64,000 bases of DNA from Paracyclopina nana (GCA_019096065.1 JAGUCH010000004.1:9300001-9364000), one strand, 5' to 3'; shown: positions 35,706 to 47,928, counted from the first letter of the stretch. The notes: generated by a model not told the origin, from the sequence alone. Program-made: numbers and translations.

Positions 35706-38700
35706 ATGAAAGCAACAATTTGCATTTTGGCATTTTTCGGAGTTGTTTCTCAAGCTCTCCAAATTGAGAAGAGAGGTAGGCAATTCATTAATCAAATCCA
35801 TTAATTTCCGTTAAAAACCGTTAATTTCCGTTAAAAACCGTTAATTTCCGTTAATTTACGTTAAAAACCGTTAATTTCCGTTAATTAGCTTTATTTTAGT
35901 AATTTCTGGTTATTTACATTTACTTACATAATTTCGTAATTTTTCATTACTTTCTCTGGATATCCATTAATTAATGATAATTTCCGTTATCTTTTGTTCT
36001 ATTCCGTTAATTTGCTTGATGCACATTCAATTTGTTTCAGGTGATTTATATCCAATGGAGTGCTCTACTAATGAAGGCCAACGATGCTCTTTCCCATATT
36101 TGGATTCAGAAAAGGTTTATTAAATTCCAATAATGAACAGTGACAAGCTTACCCATATTTTAAAAAATGTAAAGATGCAGATCCGCAGAAATGCAACTCT
36201 GTAAAAAAGCAACTCTGTTAAAAAGCGATTCTGCTTTACTTAAATGCATTTTTGAATGCATGCAATTTTGTGAAAATCGAACTTAGTCAATTCTTTGTTA
36301 ACGCAACTTAATGGAAGTTAATGCAAGTTATTTCAGCACTGTAAAATTGCAATTCCACTAAAAATTTGAATTCCACTAAAATATTGACTCTGCTAAAATG
36401 GTATTATGCTAAAATGCAAATATGCTGAAACGCAATTCAATGTTAAAATGCAATTCAGCTAAAATGCAATTCAGCTAAAATGCAATTCTGCTAAAATGCA
36501 ATTCTGCTAAAATGCATTCTGCAAAAATAGAATTCTGCTTTGCTTCAATGCTTTTTCGAAAAAATGTAATTTTGTAAAATTGAAACTTTGTGTACTATAA
36601 CAATGCAGGTTACCCTGGGTCCAAATCAGTAAAAGTGTAACTCAGCAAAAATGCAATCCTGTAATAATACAACTTTGTTCAACGCAAAACCTTGCTTAAA
36701 ATAAACCTCAAAAAAAATAAATTTAGCCTTGAATGCATTTTTTGAAAACAAGCAATTTTGTACAAAATACAGTTTCTCATGATTCGATTGCAAACCAAAC
36801 TTTTGCATCTTTGTGCAAAGCGAATTTAAGTAAAACTGTGTATTTTTATAACGCAACTATTCAAAATAACACGGTACTTTACGATTTGTTTCAGGGAATC
36901 GAGGTGAATCGATGCATCAACTCAAAATGCCCAATTTCAGTGGATACGGTAAGTTTGTGTATTTTCCCGCCAAAATTCATAATATTTTTGATAGTGCTTT
37001 ACCACTTTTTGGTGTACATTGTGTGTGTCTGTGCCCATTTTCAGTGCATAAAAGCCGATTGTGATTTATAACCCGACCTTTTTAGCATGGTATACTGTGC
37101 AATATGGTATACTACGCTGCAGAAAGATTGATGGTATCATTCTATACCACATATGTAAAAGGGTAAACAATGAAAGAGGTTACACTTTTGGATTCCCCCC
37201 CAAAAATTGGTTAAAATGAATCTAAAACAATTATTATGTCTCACTTTTTTGAGTGGGACACATTTTTTTTTAAATGGGACAGCTTCATTTAAGTTTTACG
37301 CTTCTTCAATGTGAGACGCCGTTTTCAAAGTGGTACACTTGTTTAAAAGCGGTACACTTGTTTCATAGTGGTACACTAGTTTCATAGTGGGACACTTGTT
37401 TCATAGTGGTACACTTTTTTCCAAGCAGGGTACTTTTATCCAGGCGGGACACTTTTTCCAAAATGGGACACTTTTTTCTAACTTAAACTTTTTTTCGAAG
37501 TGAAACACTTTTGCCCAAGTGGTACAATGTGTCACAAATTGGCACATTGTGTCCCAAATTGGTACATTGTGTCCCAAATTGGCACATTGTGTCCCAAATT
37601 GGTACAATGTGTCCCAAATTGGTGCAATGCGTCCCAAATCGGTGCAATGTGTCCCAAATCGGTGCAAATAATGTGTCCAATTTTGGTACAATATGTCCCA
37701 CATTGGTGCAATGTGTCCCACATTGGTGCAATGTGTCCCACATTGGTGCAATGTGTCCCACATTGGTGCAATGTGTCCCACGTTGGTACAATGTGTCCCA
37801 AAATTGGTACAATGTGTCCCAAATTGGTACTGTTTTTCCTAAGGCTAAAAGTGTCCCAATTTGTTTGGGACACTTTTTCCACCAATGAACCTAAGTATGG
37901 GACACCTTAAAAACAGCCAAAAAACCTTTCCATTCAATGGGACAACCCTCACTTGTTTTTAGCTGGTTTAGTGGGACAACCTTTTTTCATTTACTTTTAA
38001 AAGAGTGGGCAGTGTTATAAGGGAATTGCAATGAGACGAAAAAAAGAGACTTCAGTGGATAAAAGCCTTTCTTTTTGTTGTAGGACACCCAAGAAGCTGC
38101 AGAGTGGGCCACATGCGATCCATCATCGTGTGTGATTGGTAAAAAAGGAGATTTCTATTATGATTTTGCGGGAAAAAGTCGACTTTTCATTTCAGCCTGC
38201 GCCACAAAAAAACTGCAAAGATGTATTTTCCCATTTGTATTCAATGAAAATGACGAAGTATTCAATCGGAGATGTGCAAGGGACACCCAGGTTAAATCAT
38301 TATTTTTCTAAAAAAATACATTATTATTTTTAATTTTGGCTGAAAAAAATCAAGGGCTGACTTTTACCTGATGGCAAATTGCTGATTGTGACTTAAAGTC
38401 AGCTGTTCTCGGCTTAAAGTCAACTGTTCTTGGCTTTAAATTCATGTTTTTTGAACTTAAAGTCAGCTGATTTAACCTAAAAGTCTGCTGATTATAACCA
38501 AAAGTCAGCTGATTTTAACCTAAAAGTCAGCTGATTTTAACCTAAAAGTCAGCTGACTTTTAACCTAAAAGTCAGCTGATTTAAACCTAAAAGTCAGTCA
38601 ATTTAAACCTAAAAGTCAGGTAATTTAAACCTAAAAGTCAGCTGATTTTAACCTAAAAGTCAGCTGATTTTAACTTAAAAGTCAGTTAATTCAAACCTAA

Positions 38701-39442
38701 AGTTCAGCTGATGTTAACCAAAAGTCAGCTGTTTTAAGCCTAAAAGTCAACTGACTGTTACTTAAAAGTCAGCTGATTGTCACTTAAAAGTCAGTCGATT
38801 TAAACCTAAAAGTCAGTTAATTTGAACCTAAAAGTCAGCTGATTGTTACTTTAAAGTCAGCTGATTTTAACCTAAAAGTCAGCTGATTTTAACCTTAAAG
38901 TCAGCTGATTTTAACCTAAAAGTCAGCTGATTTTAACCTAAAAGTCAGCTGATTTTAACCTAAAAGTCAGCTGATTTTAACCTAAAAGTCAGTTAGTTTA
39001 AAACTAAAAGTCAGCTGTTTTAAGCCTAAAGGTCAGCTGACTGTTACTTAAAAGTCAGCTGATTTTAATCTAAAAGTCAGCTGATTTTAACCTAAAAGGT
39101 CAGTTGATTGTCACTTGAAAGTCAGTCGATTTAAACCCAAAAGTGAGTTGATTTGAACCTAAAATTCAGCTGATTGTTACTTCAAAGTCAGCTGATTGTT
39201 ACTTTAAAGTCAGCTGATTTTAACTCATAGGCCAGCTGATTATAAATTAAATTTTGACTTTAGATAATACTATTCTGCAAATCAGACCTGTTCATTGCCA
39301 ATTACATGATTTTACAGTGTTTTCACCTTTGTTTACCTTCTTTTCTCAGGGTGTGTTTGTCTGTCCCACCAAAGTTGACCCTGAGACAAATGTGGGCTCC
39401 GATTACGAGGCTTGTGATATGCAATCTTGCCCTCTGGATTAA
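35706..39442 (+). CDS. Secreted protein with two FN2-like six-cysteine modules
   Basis: Exons: 35706-35775, 36041-36114, 36895-36948, 38084-38138, 38196-38290, 39350-39442. All introns are GT-AG, the frame is kept at every join, and the protein is 146 aa. Residues 1-17 are a signal peptide (MKATICILAFFGVVSQA). KR at 22-23 could be a propeptide cut. Two tandem modules follow, with Cys 31, 39, 55, 60, 77, 82 and Cys 86, 94, 111, 121, 138, 143. Each has RC-x-FP-Y/F, then C-P-x-S/K-VD, then C-D...SC. The CxFPF opening and the spacing to the later cysteines resemble fibronectin type II (kringle-like) domains, with one extra cysteine pair per module. Likely an extracellular binding protein; ligand unknown. 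The match to FN2 is by motif only, so it could be another disulfide-rich fold. Confidence 0.8.
35785..36000 (+). repeat. FN2-like gene intron 1: CCGTTAATTTCCGTTAA array
   Basis: Short array of CCGTTAATTT and CCGTTAAAAA decamers, clearest at 35810-35890. Confidence 0.7.
36190..36660 (+). repeat. FN2-like gene intron 2: AAAATGCAATTCTGCT array
   Basis: Degenerate 16-bp units with TGCAATTC, clearest at 36410-36510. Confidence 0.7.
37260..37890 (+). repeat. FN2-like gene intron 3: GGTGCAATGTGTCCCACATT array
   Basis: About 17 tandem copies of a 20-bp unit at 37520-37830, preceded by looser GTGGTACACTTG words. It stays open in several frames on both strands (up to 136 codons) with Cys/Pro-rich translations that are repeat artefacts. 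Confidence 0.85.
38390..39245 (+). repeat. FN2-like gene intron 5: GTCAGCTGATTTTAACCT array
   Basis: About 38 copies of a 21-bp unit whose core TCAGCTGA is a palindrome containing the E-box word CAGCTG. Fills nearly the whole intron. Confidence 0.85.
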
Positions 39443-39459
39443 TTGGTTAATTATGTACA

Positions 39460-39465
39460 AATAAA
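39460..39465 (+). terminator. Poly(A) signal of the FN2-like gene
   Basis: AATAAA, 18 bases after the stop codon, the usual hexamer. The MITE at 39471 begins six bases later, so the cleavage site must lie in the MITE. Confidence 0.65.
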
Positions 39466-39470
39466 TAATA

Positions 39471-39950
39471 GGGAACCGTAAACGGTACCATATTTATCCT
39501 ACCGGCGAGCTCATAAGATTTCAGACGGCTGATCGCTGCTTACGCTACGCCGTCTGAATTAGCAAAATGTCTAATTTTCTTGATTATTTTTCGCAAGGTT
39601 TAATTTTCACAAGCTTAAGTAGATCCTAAGTTTCAAATAAACGAATTATATTTACATCTCACTATATTAAGAGTGGTATATTTCCTGAAATTCCATCTTT
39701 TCCTAAAATTCTAGGCTGGCCTTTGGGCTGGCTTGCGGGCAAGCTAGAGCACTAATTAAAAGTGTTCCCAGATTGAAACACTAAATTAAAGTGGCTTTTT
39801 TATAATCGGAAACTGGCTCTTTTTGACTATTTTGTACAGTTCACATCTAGTAGCTCATTTGATGAACGTGTCAACTACGCTCGCGCACTGATGACGTCAA
39901 GCCGTCTGAACTCAGTGCCATCTAGTGCAGTCAGCTTTACTTCGGGTTCC
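39471..39950. mobile_element. 480-bp TA-flanked MITE
   Basis: TA at 39469-39470 and 39951-39952 flank the ends GGGAACCG and CGGGTTCC. Inside, TTCAGACGGC (39520-39529) is the exact complement of GCCGTCTGAA at 39901-39910 and also of GCCGTCTGAA at 39549-39558, which forms a 10-bp hairpin near the left end. TA flanks suggest Tc1/mariner-type mobilisation. Confidence 0.6.
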
Positions 39951-39989
39951 TATTGCATTTCCTTAATCTCAGCTGCATGATAAAAGACA

Positions 39990-40732
39990 ACATTAGTTAA
40001 GCAAAGCTCCATGAAGTTAAGCTAAGCTCTTTGGAAGCGAATACCTCAGCAGTTGCTGAGCTGATTGGAACCAAACTTGGTAGGATTCTTCAGTGAGACT
40101 ATCTACGGCTGTGTGCCAAATTTGGTTGAGATCCGAGGCTGTTGACTGGAGGCTGTTTTAAATGTGAAGCAAGGCAGCTTTGCTTGACTTTTTATGGCGG
40201 GAAAAAATGGCCTCCACTGCACGGCCTCGGAACTTTACCATATTTGGAACCCAGCTGTAGGTTGACGTTTCGATGAATCTGAACAAATTTGGTGCCAATA
40301 CGCTCAGTACTTGCTGACATATTTATCCCATTGTCTAATTAGTTAAGCAAAGCTCTGTGAAGTTAAGCTAGGCTCTTTGGAAGCGAATACCTCAGCAATT
40401 GCTGAGCCGATTGGAACCAAACTTGGAAGGATTCTTCAGTGAGACTATCTACGTCTGTGTGCCAAATCTAGTCGAGATCGAAGGTCGCAAACTGGAGGCC
40501 GTCTAAAATGTGAAGCAAGGCAGCTTTGCTTTACTTTTTATGGCGGGAAAAATTGGCCTTTATTAATCGGCCTTCGATCCGGATGAATTTTGGCATGAAC
40601 AATTTTTAGGATCTACTGACAAATCCTACCAAGTTTGGTGCTGATCGGCTCAGTAGTTTTTGAAATATGCACCTCCAAAGAGCCTTGCTTAACATTAATG
40701 GCGCCTATCTAGAAAAATATGAGAACGGGCCT
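39990..40732. mobile_element. MITE, CGTTCTCAT family, partial copy plus full copy in tandem
   Basis: A left-half copy (39990 to about 40330) is followed in the same orientation by a nearly complete one (about 40335-40732) ending GAGAACGGGCCT. Both have GTTAAGCAAAGCTC and GCCGATTGGAACC-type blocks. Confidence 0.7.
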
Positions 40733-41055
40733 ACAATATATTAGGTTACTTACTTCATCAAAAAAATTCCAAATATTGAAAAACATATTTTTGAATTTTC
40801 CATTGTTTGCTTGATTGGCTTCTATTTTTTGGTAATAGTAGAGAGGCTCATTTCATTAATGAAAATAGGCTCTATCAGCTGAGACCAGAATAATTAAGTG
40901 CATTCAAGCTCTTCTGGGGCCCATAATTCATCCCAGAGCAAAAACTTGTTTTGCTAAACCTCTCTCACCAAAATTGGACCCCATTTTCAATGATAACTTA
41001 TGAGAATGTAAGAGCCTTCAAATAAAAACTGTTAATATAAGCTGTAAAGTCTAAA

Positions 41056-41228
41056 AGCCCGTTCTCATATTCATCTAGCGAGGCTGCTGTAAAGTTAAGC
41101 AAGGCTCTTTGGAGGCTTGAAGCTCAACAACTGCTGGGCCGATTGGCACCAAACTTGGTAGGATTCTTTATTGAAATCTAATGCTTTTTCATGCCAAAAT
41201 TCATCCAGATTGAAACGCAATAAGCGCC
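41056..41228. mobile_element. MITE, CGTTCTCAT family, truncated copy
   Basis: Starts AGCCCGTTCTCATAT and follows the family for about 170 bp. Then it runs directly into the 12-bp minisatellite instead of the right half. Confidence 0.7.
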
Positions 41229-41805
41229 AAAATGCTCAGTATTGAAATCCGTCTGGAAAGCAAACTGAAAATCCAATTGGAAATCCAAATGGAGAGTCAA
41301 CTGGAGAGCCAACTGGAGAGCCAACTTGAGAGCCACCTGGAGAGCCACCTGATACGCAAACTGGAAAGCAAACTGGAAAGCCAACTGGAAAGCCAACTGG
41401 AAAGACAACTGGAAAGACAACTGAAAAGCCAACTGAAAAGCCAATTGGAGATCCAACTGGAAAGCCAACTGCACGACCAACTTGAAACGCCAACTGGAAA
41501 GCCGACTGGACAGCCAACTGGAAAGCCGACTGGACAGCCAACTGGAAAGCCAATTGAATAGCCCACTGGACAGCCGACTGAAAAGCCAACTGGAAAGTCA
41601 ACTGAAAAGCCAACTGGAAAGCTCCTCTGGAAAGCCTTCTGGAAAGCCAGTTCAAAAACCAACTGGAAAGCCAATTGTAAAAGCCAACTGGACTGCCAAT
41701 TGTAAAAGCCAACTGGAAAGCTAACTGGAAAGCTAACTGGAAAGCCTACTGGGAAGCCAACTTGAAAGCCAATTGGAAAACCAAATGGAAATACAATTGG
41801 AAATT
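41229..41805. repeat. 12-bp minisatellite CTGGAAAGCCAA
   Basis: About 46 tandem 12-mers with strict 12-base phase. Because 12 is divisible by three, the array is open on both strands for 100-180 codons and gives four-residue peptide repeats. This is not evidence of a gene: no splice, start or 3' signals accompany it. Confidence 0.9.
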
Positions 41806-42984
41806 GATATTCAACAAGAAAGCCACTGAATAGTATCACATTCGCCTAATATAATAGGGCTGAATCTTGAAATTTCTCAGTGCATCACACTTTTCTCATA
41901 TCATAGAGAATGAACAGCCAAAAATGGGCAATTTGCCACACCTGCTGTGCCATTCTGCCTTACTTTACCAGAGTTACTCCAAAAAAAATTGAGCTTTTTC
42001 ACTCTTCAGAGCTTCCAGACCTCTTTGTGTACCTTTTTGTTGTAATGGCTTTTAGTGTCCAAATTAATGGCCAAGGCTTTAAAGTGCACCAAAGAATAAT
42101 TTGGCTCAGTTCTCCCTTATAATTAGTGCAAAATGCAAGAAGTGAAGTTGACACCTTACATTAATACATAATTAATGTATTTACTTTGTTTGAGCCCTTA
42201 AAAGGCCTTTTTGCATGTTTCGATACTCTTCAATATTTTGGCCAAATACCCTACCAGACAACTTTCACGCATTCCACCCCTCAAACCACACATCAACTTT
42301 TTGGACTTGGTTTTTCACTCGCTTATGTAGTAACGCTCCTCCATTCCACTAGTCACAAAAACGGTCAAAAAAGTGCTCACATCAGATTTGAGTGATTCCT
42401 TCATGCAACTAGTGGAATGGGGGTGAAAACGCATTTTGAAGGGTGAATGGGGGGTGGATGGCTTGTGAAATGGACTTTTTTAAGATTAACTAGTGAAATG
42501 AGTGGTGTTTCTTAAATATGAACTAGTGGATGAGGTGAGTCCCTTTTTCAGGCTCATTTTTTGAAAAATCATCTCATCCACTAGTGCAATTTCTTTAAAA
42601 TCATGCATTCCACTAGTAGATAAGCGTATTTTTTTAAAAAAAACATTTAACATGCTTCACAAGTGTGGTTTTGTTAGGTGTGAGATGATTGAAAAAGTCA
42701 TGGATAAACAAATGTCAATATGATTCACACTTGTGGTTTTATCTGCCCTAAAAATGCACTATTTTAATGTTTTGATCAATTAAGGCTAATAATGCACTAG
42801 TGTTACACATGTGGCCAGTCAAATATATTTCATTGAATGAAAAGTATTTCCCTAAGCTACCTTGATTGATTTGATATTTTAAAGAATTAATAAAAAATAA
42901 AAAATCTAATCTTTTTTTATTTCTACATTTTGTTTGTGATTACACTTTCTAAGCATGTGACATATCTGTTAAATTCATTGATAA

Positions 42985-42990
42985 TTTATT
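42985..42990 (-). terminator. Poly(A) signal for the candidate gene in the left arm
   Basis: AATAAA on the - strand, 160 bases after the candidate stop codon at 43150. Confidence 0.35.
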
Positions 42991-43149
42991 CAATAGGAAG
43001 ATAATATACAAAAAAAATTAATTAAAAACCACTGATTGGTTTAACAATCCAAGGACATCTTAGACCATCACCATTTTGAAAGCAAGCCTTGGTATGGGAA
43101 TTGGAGGTAAGTCAAGGTATCCATGTGATTCCAAGTACAGGTTCAGAAC

Positions 43150-45422
43150 TTAAAAGATGGTCTTCAATAGACAGCCATTGAAGATAAGTAAGCGGAAGAA
43201 GTATCCTGAAAGTTGAGTAACATGAATAAGTATTTTGATAATGCAAACTTATACTGATTGAATCGTCAAAACCAGGTAAGTGCTCTTAATAATCACTCGT
43301 GAATCAAATGTGAATCAAATGTGAATCACATGTGAATAATCACTTGAAAATCACTTGTGAAAAATCACTTGTGAAAAATCACTTGTCAAAAATCACTTGT
43401 GAAAAATCATTTGTGAAAAATCATGTTTGAAAAATCAAGTGTGAAAAATCACTTGTGAAAAATCACATGTCCAAAATCACTTGTAAAAAATCAGTTATAA
43501 AAATTCACTTGTGCAAAATCATGCGTAAAAAATCAGGCGTAAAAAATCATTTGTAGTTAATTACTTGTGAATCACATGTGAATCACTTGTGAACAATCTT
43601 TTATGAAAAATCATTTGAGAAAAATCATTTGTGAAAAATCATTTGTGAAAAATCATGTGTAATAAATCACATGTAAAACATCACATAAAAAAATTTGCTT
43701 GTGGAAATGAAATGTAAAAAATAACTTGTAATAAATTACTTGTGAATCACTTGTAATTAATTACTTGTGTGTCACATTTGAATCACTTGTGAATAATTAC
43801 TACAAAATACACAAAAATCACCTTTAGAAATTGAATTGTAAAAAATCATGCGTAAAAAATAACTTGTGAATCACGTGTGAATTACTTGTGAATAATTACT
43901 TTTGAAAAATCACTTCAGTTATAAAAAATCAAGTGTGAACAATCACTCATGAGTCACATGTGAATCACTTGTGAAAAATCTCTTGAAAAAATCACTTGTG
44001 AAAATTCACTTTAGAAAAATACGTGTGAAAATCACTAATGAAAAATCACTTGTGAAAAATCATGTGTGAGAAATCATGTGTAAAAATCACTTGTAATAAA
44101 TTACTTGTGAATCACATGTGAATCATGTGTGAATAATCACAAGAAATAAATAAAAGTTCTAAATTAATTACTTGTGAATCACATGTGAATAATCACAAGA
44201 AATAAATAAAAGTTCTTAATTAATTACTTGTGAATCACATGTGAATCACTTGTGAATTATTATTCGTGAATCACTTGTAAAAAATCATGGGTGAAAAATA
44301 ATTTGTGAATAATAACTAGTGAATCACATGTGAATCACAAGTAAATAATCACTTGTAAATAATTACTCGTGAATCACATGTGAACACTTGTGAATAATTA
44401 TTTGTGAATCACTTGTGAAAAAACATGTTTGAAAAATCATTTGTGAATGATCACTAGTGAATCACGTGTGAATCACATGTGAACAATCACTTGCAAATAA
44501 TTACTTGTGATTCATGTGTGAATCACTTGCAAATCACATGTGAAGAATTAATTGTGAATCACATAATTATTCATGAATCACTTTTGAAAAATCCTGTTTG
44601 AAAAATTATTTGTGAATGATCACTAGTGAATCACATGTAAAAAAATCACTTGCAATTAATTACTTGTGATTCATGTGTGAATCACTTGCTAATTTTCTGA
44701 ATAATTACTTGTGAATCATGTGTGAATCAGTTGTGAATGATTATTCATGAATCACTTTTGAAAAATCCTGTTTGAAAAATTATTTGTGAATGATCACTAG
44801 TGAATCACATGTGAATCACATGTGAAAAATCACTTGCAAATAATTACTTGTGAGTCATGTGTGAATCACTTGCAAATCACTTGTGAATAATTACTTGAAA
44901 ATCATGTGTGAATCACATGTGAATCACATGTGAAAAATCAAGCTTGAAAAATCACTTGTGAAAAATTATGTGTAAAACATAATGTGTGAAAAATCACTCG
45001 TGAAAAATTATGTGTGGAAAATAATTTGTGATTTATCACTAGTGAATCACATGTGACTCACAAGTGAATAATCACTTGTAAATAATAACTTGTAATTCAT
45101 GTGTGAATCACTTGCAAATCACTTGTGAATAATGACTAGTGAACCCTTACTGCAAAGGTGATAAACTTTGAGAAGGAAAAATGGCTTACCTCTGTTAGAA
45201 GCAATCCACTTGTTCCACACATGTTCCACAAGTGCAGATTGTTGGGTTGAACCACTGCAATTTTCAAAAATGGTCATCACTAGTTAAATTCTCTTATTTT
45301 GGTTTTAATAAATGAAGCACTCACCTCAAGCTTGTAGAGCTGTAATCAGGCAATTTTCCTTGGAATGGAAGACAGAATCCAAAAATATCCTGGCCATCCT
45401 TGGTACTGAGAAGAAGACACAT
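43150..45422 (-). CDS. Candidate three-exon gene inside the palindromic transposon, unknown product
   Basis: Not recognised. Exons read 45422-45325, 45254-45190 and 43205-43150. Donors are GTGAGT and GTAAGC; acceptors end TTGCAG and TTTCAG. The frame stays open across both joins and ends in TAA with AATAAA 160 bases on. The predicted 72 aa begin MCLLLSTKDGQDIFGFCLP. The frame is open further upstream to about 45510, so the true start may differ or lie in an earlier exon. The second intron is the whole repeat-filled left arm (about 2 kb). The right arm has a mirrored, diverged copy (TKDGLDIHGFCW, SALVDE) on the + strand. All splice sites fit consensus, but short exons in AT-rich repeats can arise by chance. 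Confidence 0.35.
43290..45170. repeat. Left arm array: TGTGAATCAC / TTGTGAAAAATCAC units
   Basis: Around 140 degenerate units of 10-15 bp in the + orientation. Reverse complements of the same words make up the right arm. Confidence 0.9.
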
Positions 45423-45517
45423 GGCTTCAGACCTTCCTCTTTGGCTGCCAAGAGCCAACTGAACAGATTGAGCTGAGAAGCTTGTCTCAGTTTTCAGTTT
45501 TGAGTTTACTTATCTCC

Positions 45518-45593
45518 TACAGGGTGGCTCTAAAGTTTCATTAATTCTATGCATTAGATTAGTGAATTGGCAGACTTTTTGAGTCACCCTGTA
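45518..45593. mobile_element. 76-bp palindromic mariner-like MITE at the palindrome centre
   Basis: TA-CAGGGTGGCTCTAAAG at the left, and at the right a complement reading CAGGGTGACTCAAAAAG-TA. The 5' CAGGGTG with TA flanks is of Tc1/mariner type. It occupies the exact symmetry axis of the large inverted repeat. Confidence 0.55.
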
Positions 45594-45751
45594 GAGAAGG
45601 TGGAAAGAAAACTGAGAGCTGAGACGAAATCTCAGCAGCTTCTATTCAGTTGCTGAATCAAGCTGAGAACCAAGGATGGCTTGGATATTCATGGATTCTG
45701 TTGGACAAAATCTGCACTTGTGGATGAGGTGATTTGTCAAAAGAAGCCCTA
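45594..45751 (+). pseudogene. Mirrored, diverged copy of the candidate gene's exons
   Basis: On the + strand, 45635-45751 matches the - strand exons at 45422-45190 in shortened form, with the intron and much of the first exon missing. Conserved words are ACCAAGGATGG, GGATTCTG and AAATCTGCACTTGTGG. A donor GTAAGAAC follows at 45752. The frame that matches the left copy closes just before that donor, so it is either a non-coding or a decayed copy. Confidence 0.35.
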
Positions 45752-45759
45752 AGGTAAGA

Positions 45760-47768
45760 ACTTTTATTTATTTCTTGATTATTCACACATGATTCACATG
45801 TGACTCACAAGTGATTCAAACTTGATTTTTCATAAGTAATTATTGACACATGATTCACAAGTAATTTACAAATGATAGTTCCCATGTGATTCACACATGA
45901 TTCACAAATGATTTTCATACATGATTTTTCACAAGTGATTTATTACATGTGATTCACATGTGATTCACAAGTATTTAATTACAAGTTATTTTTTACACAT
46001 GATTTTTCACACATGATTTTTCTCAAAATATTTTTCATAAAAGATTGTTCACAAGTGATTCACAAGTAATTAATTACAAGTGATTATTCACAAGTGAATC
46101 ACATGTGTTTCACAAGTATTTAATTACAAGTTATTTTTTTACACATGATTTTTTTCAAATGATTTTTCATAAAAGATTGTTCACAAGTGATTCACATGTG
46201 ATTCACAAGTAATTAATTGCAAGTGATTATTCACAAGTGAATCACATGTGATTCGCAAGTATTTAATTACAAGTTATTTTTTTACACATGCATTTTCACA
46301 AGTGATTTTTCTCAAATCAATTTTCAAAGAAGAATTTCATAAGTGATTCACATGTGATTCACAAGTAATTAATTACAAAATATCTTTTAAACATGCGTTT
46401 TCACAAGTGATTTTTTACAATTGAATTTTTAAAGGTGATTTTTTACATGTGATTTTTTACACATGATTTTTTGCACATGATTATTTGCAGATGATTTTTC
46501 ATGCATGATTTCTCACAAGTAATAATTCACAAGTGATTCACATGTGACTCACAAGTAATAAATTACAAGTGGGTCACATGTGATTCACAAGTAATTTATT
46601 TTTATTTTTTACACATGATTTTTCACACATGATTTTTCATTAGTGATTTTTTAATTGTGATTATACACACGCTATTTTTCACAAGTGATTTTTTACATGT
46701 GATTCACATGTGATACACAAGTAATAATTTCCAAGTGATTCATATGTGATTCACAAGTAATTTATTACAAGTTATTTTTTACACATTATTTTTCACACAT
46801 GATTTTTCACAAGTAATTATTCACAAGTGATTCACATGCGAAACACAAGTAATTAATTACATGTGATTTGTATGTGATTCACAAGTAATTTATTACAAGT
46901 TATTTTTTTACGCATGATTTTTCACTAGCAAATTTTTATAAGTGATGTTTTACAAGTTATTTTTTACACATGATTTTTCACTCATGATTTTTCACAAGTA
47001 ATTATTCATAAGTGATTCACATGTGACTCACAAGTAATTTATTGCAATTAAATTTTTACTGATGATTTTTCACAATCAAATTTTATAAGTGATGTTTTAC
47101 AAGTAATATTTTACAAGTGATTTTTCACAAGTGACTTTCACTCATGATTTTTACAAGTAATTATTCACAAGTGATTCACATGTGATTTTTAACATGTGAA
47201 TTCTTACACATGATTTTTCACAAGTGATTTTTTTATGTGATTTTTCAAAAGTGATTTTTCAAACTTAATTTTTCACACATGATTTCTTCAAGTGATTTTT
47301 TTTCACATTTTTCACACAGGATTTTTTACGAGTGATTTTTAACTTGTGATTTCTCTCACTTGTTTTTTCACACATGATTTTTTCAAATGATTTTTTACAT
47401 GTGATTTTACGCACATGATTCTTCACAAGTTATTTTTTACATGTGATTTTTCACAAGTTATTTTTTACATGTGATTTTTCACAAGTTATTTTTCTCAAGT
47501 GTCTTTTTATATGGGATTTTTCATAATTATTTGCAAGTGATTCACATGTGATTCACAAGTAATTATTTAAAAGTGTTTTGCAAGTGATTCACACATGAAT
47601 CACTAGTAATTTATTACAAGTGATTTTTAACATATGATTTCACAAGTGATTGTTTACAAGTGATTTTTCACACATGATTTTTCACAAGTGATTTTTCACA
47701 AGTGATTTTTACATTTGATTTTTTACAAGTAAAACAAATGATTTTTCACAAGTATTATTTACATGTTA
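45760..47768. repeat. Right arm array: GTGATTCACA / GTGATTTTTCACA units
   Basis: About 2 kb of units that are the reverse complement of the left arm words. The array is cut at 47768 by the Helitron-like insertion and resumes at 51421-51545. Confidence 0.9.
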
Positions 47769-47928
47769 TTGGGGGGCGGGCCGAAGGCCCGCCCCCCACA
47801 TTTCGCTGTGACCTATGTCAGAATCCAATTTCCAGACAGGAAACTGTACCAGGAAACTGTACAAGGATATCGACCAGGATATCGACCAGGAAGTAAATTG
47901 TGGTCCAGAAAAATGGAAAAATTTCTCT

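Noticed and set aside
37401-37910. Cys/Pro-rich frames of up to 136 codons on both strands
   Set aside because: They lie wholly within an intron-filling 20-bp array of the FN2-like gene and mirror each other on the two strands.
41229-41805. Long open frames on both strands (up to 180 codons)
   Set aside because: They are produced by a strict 12-bp repeat unit; no start context, splice or 3' signals support them.
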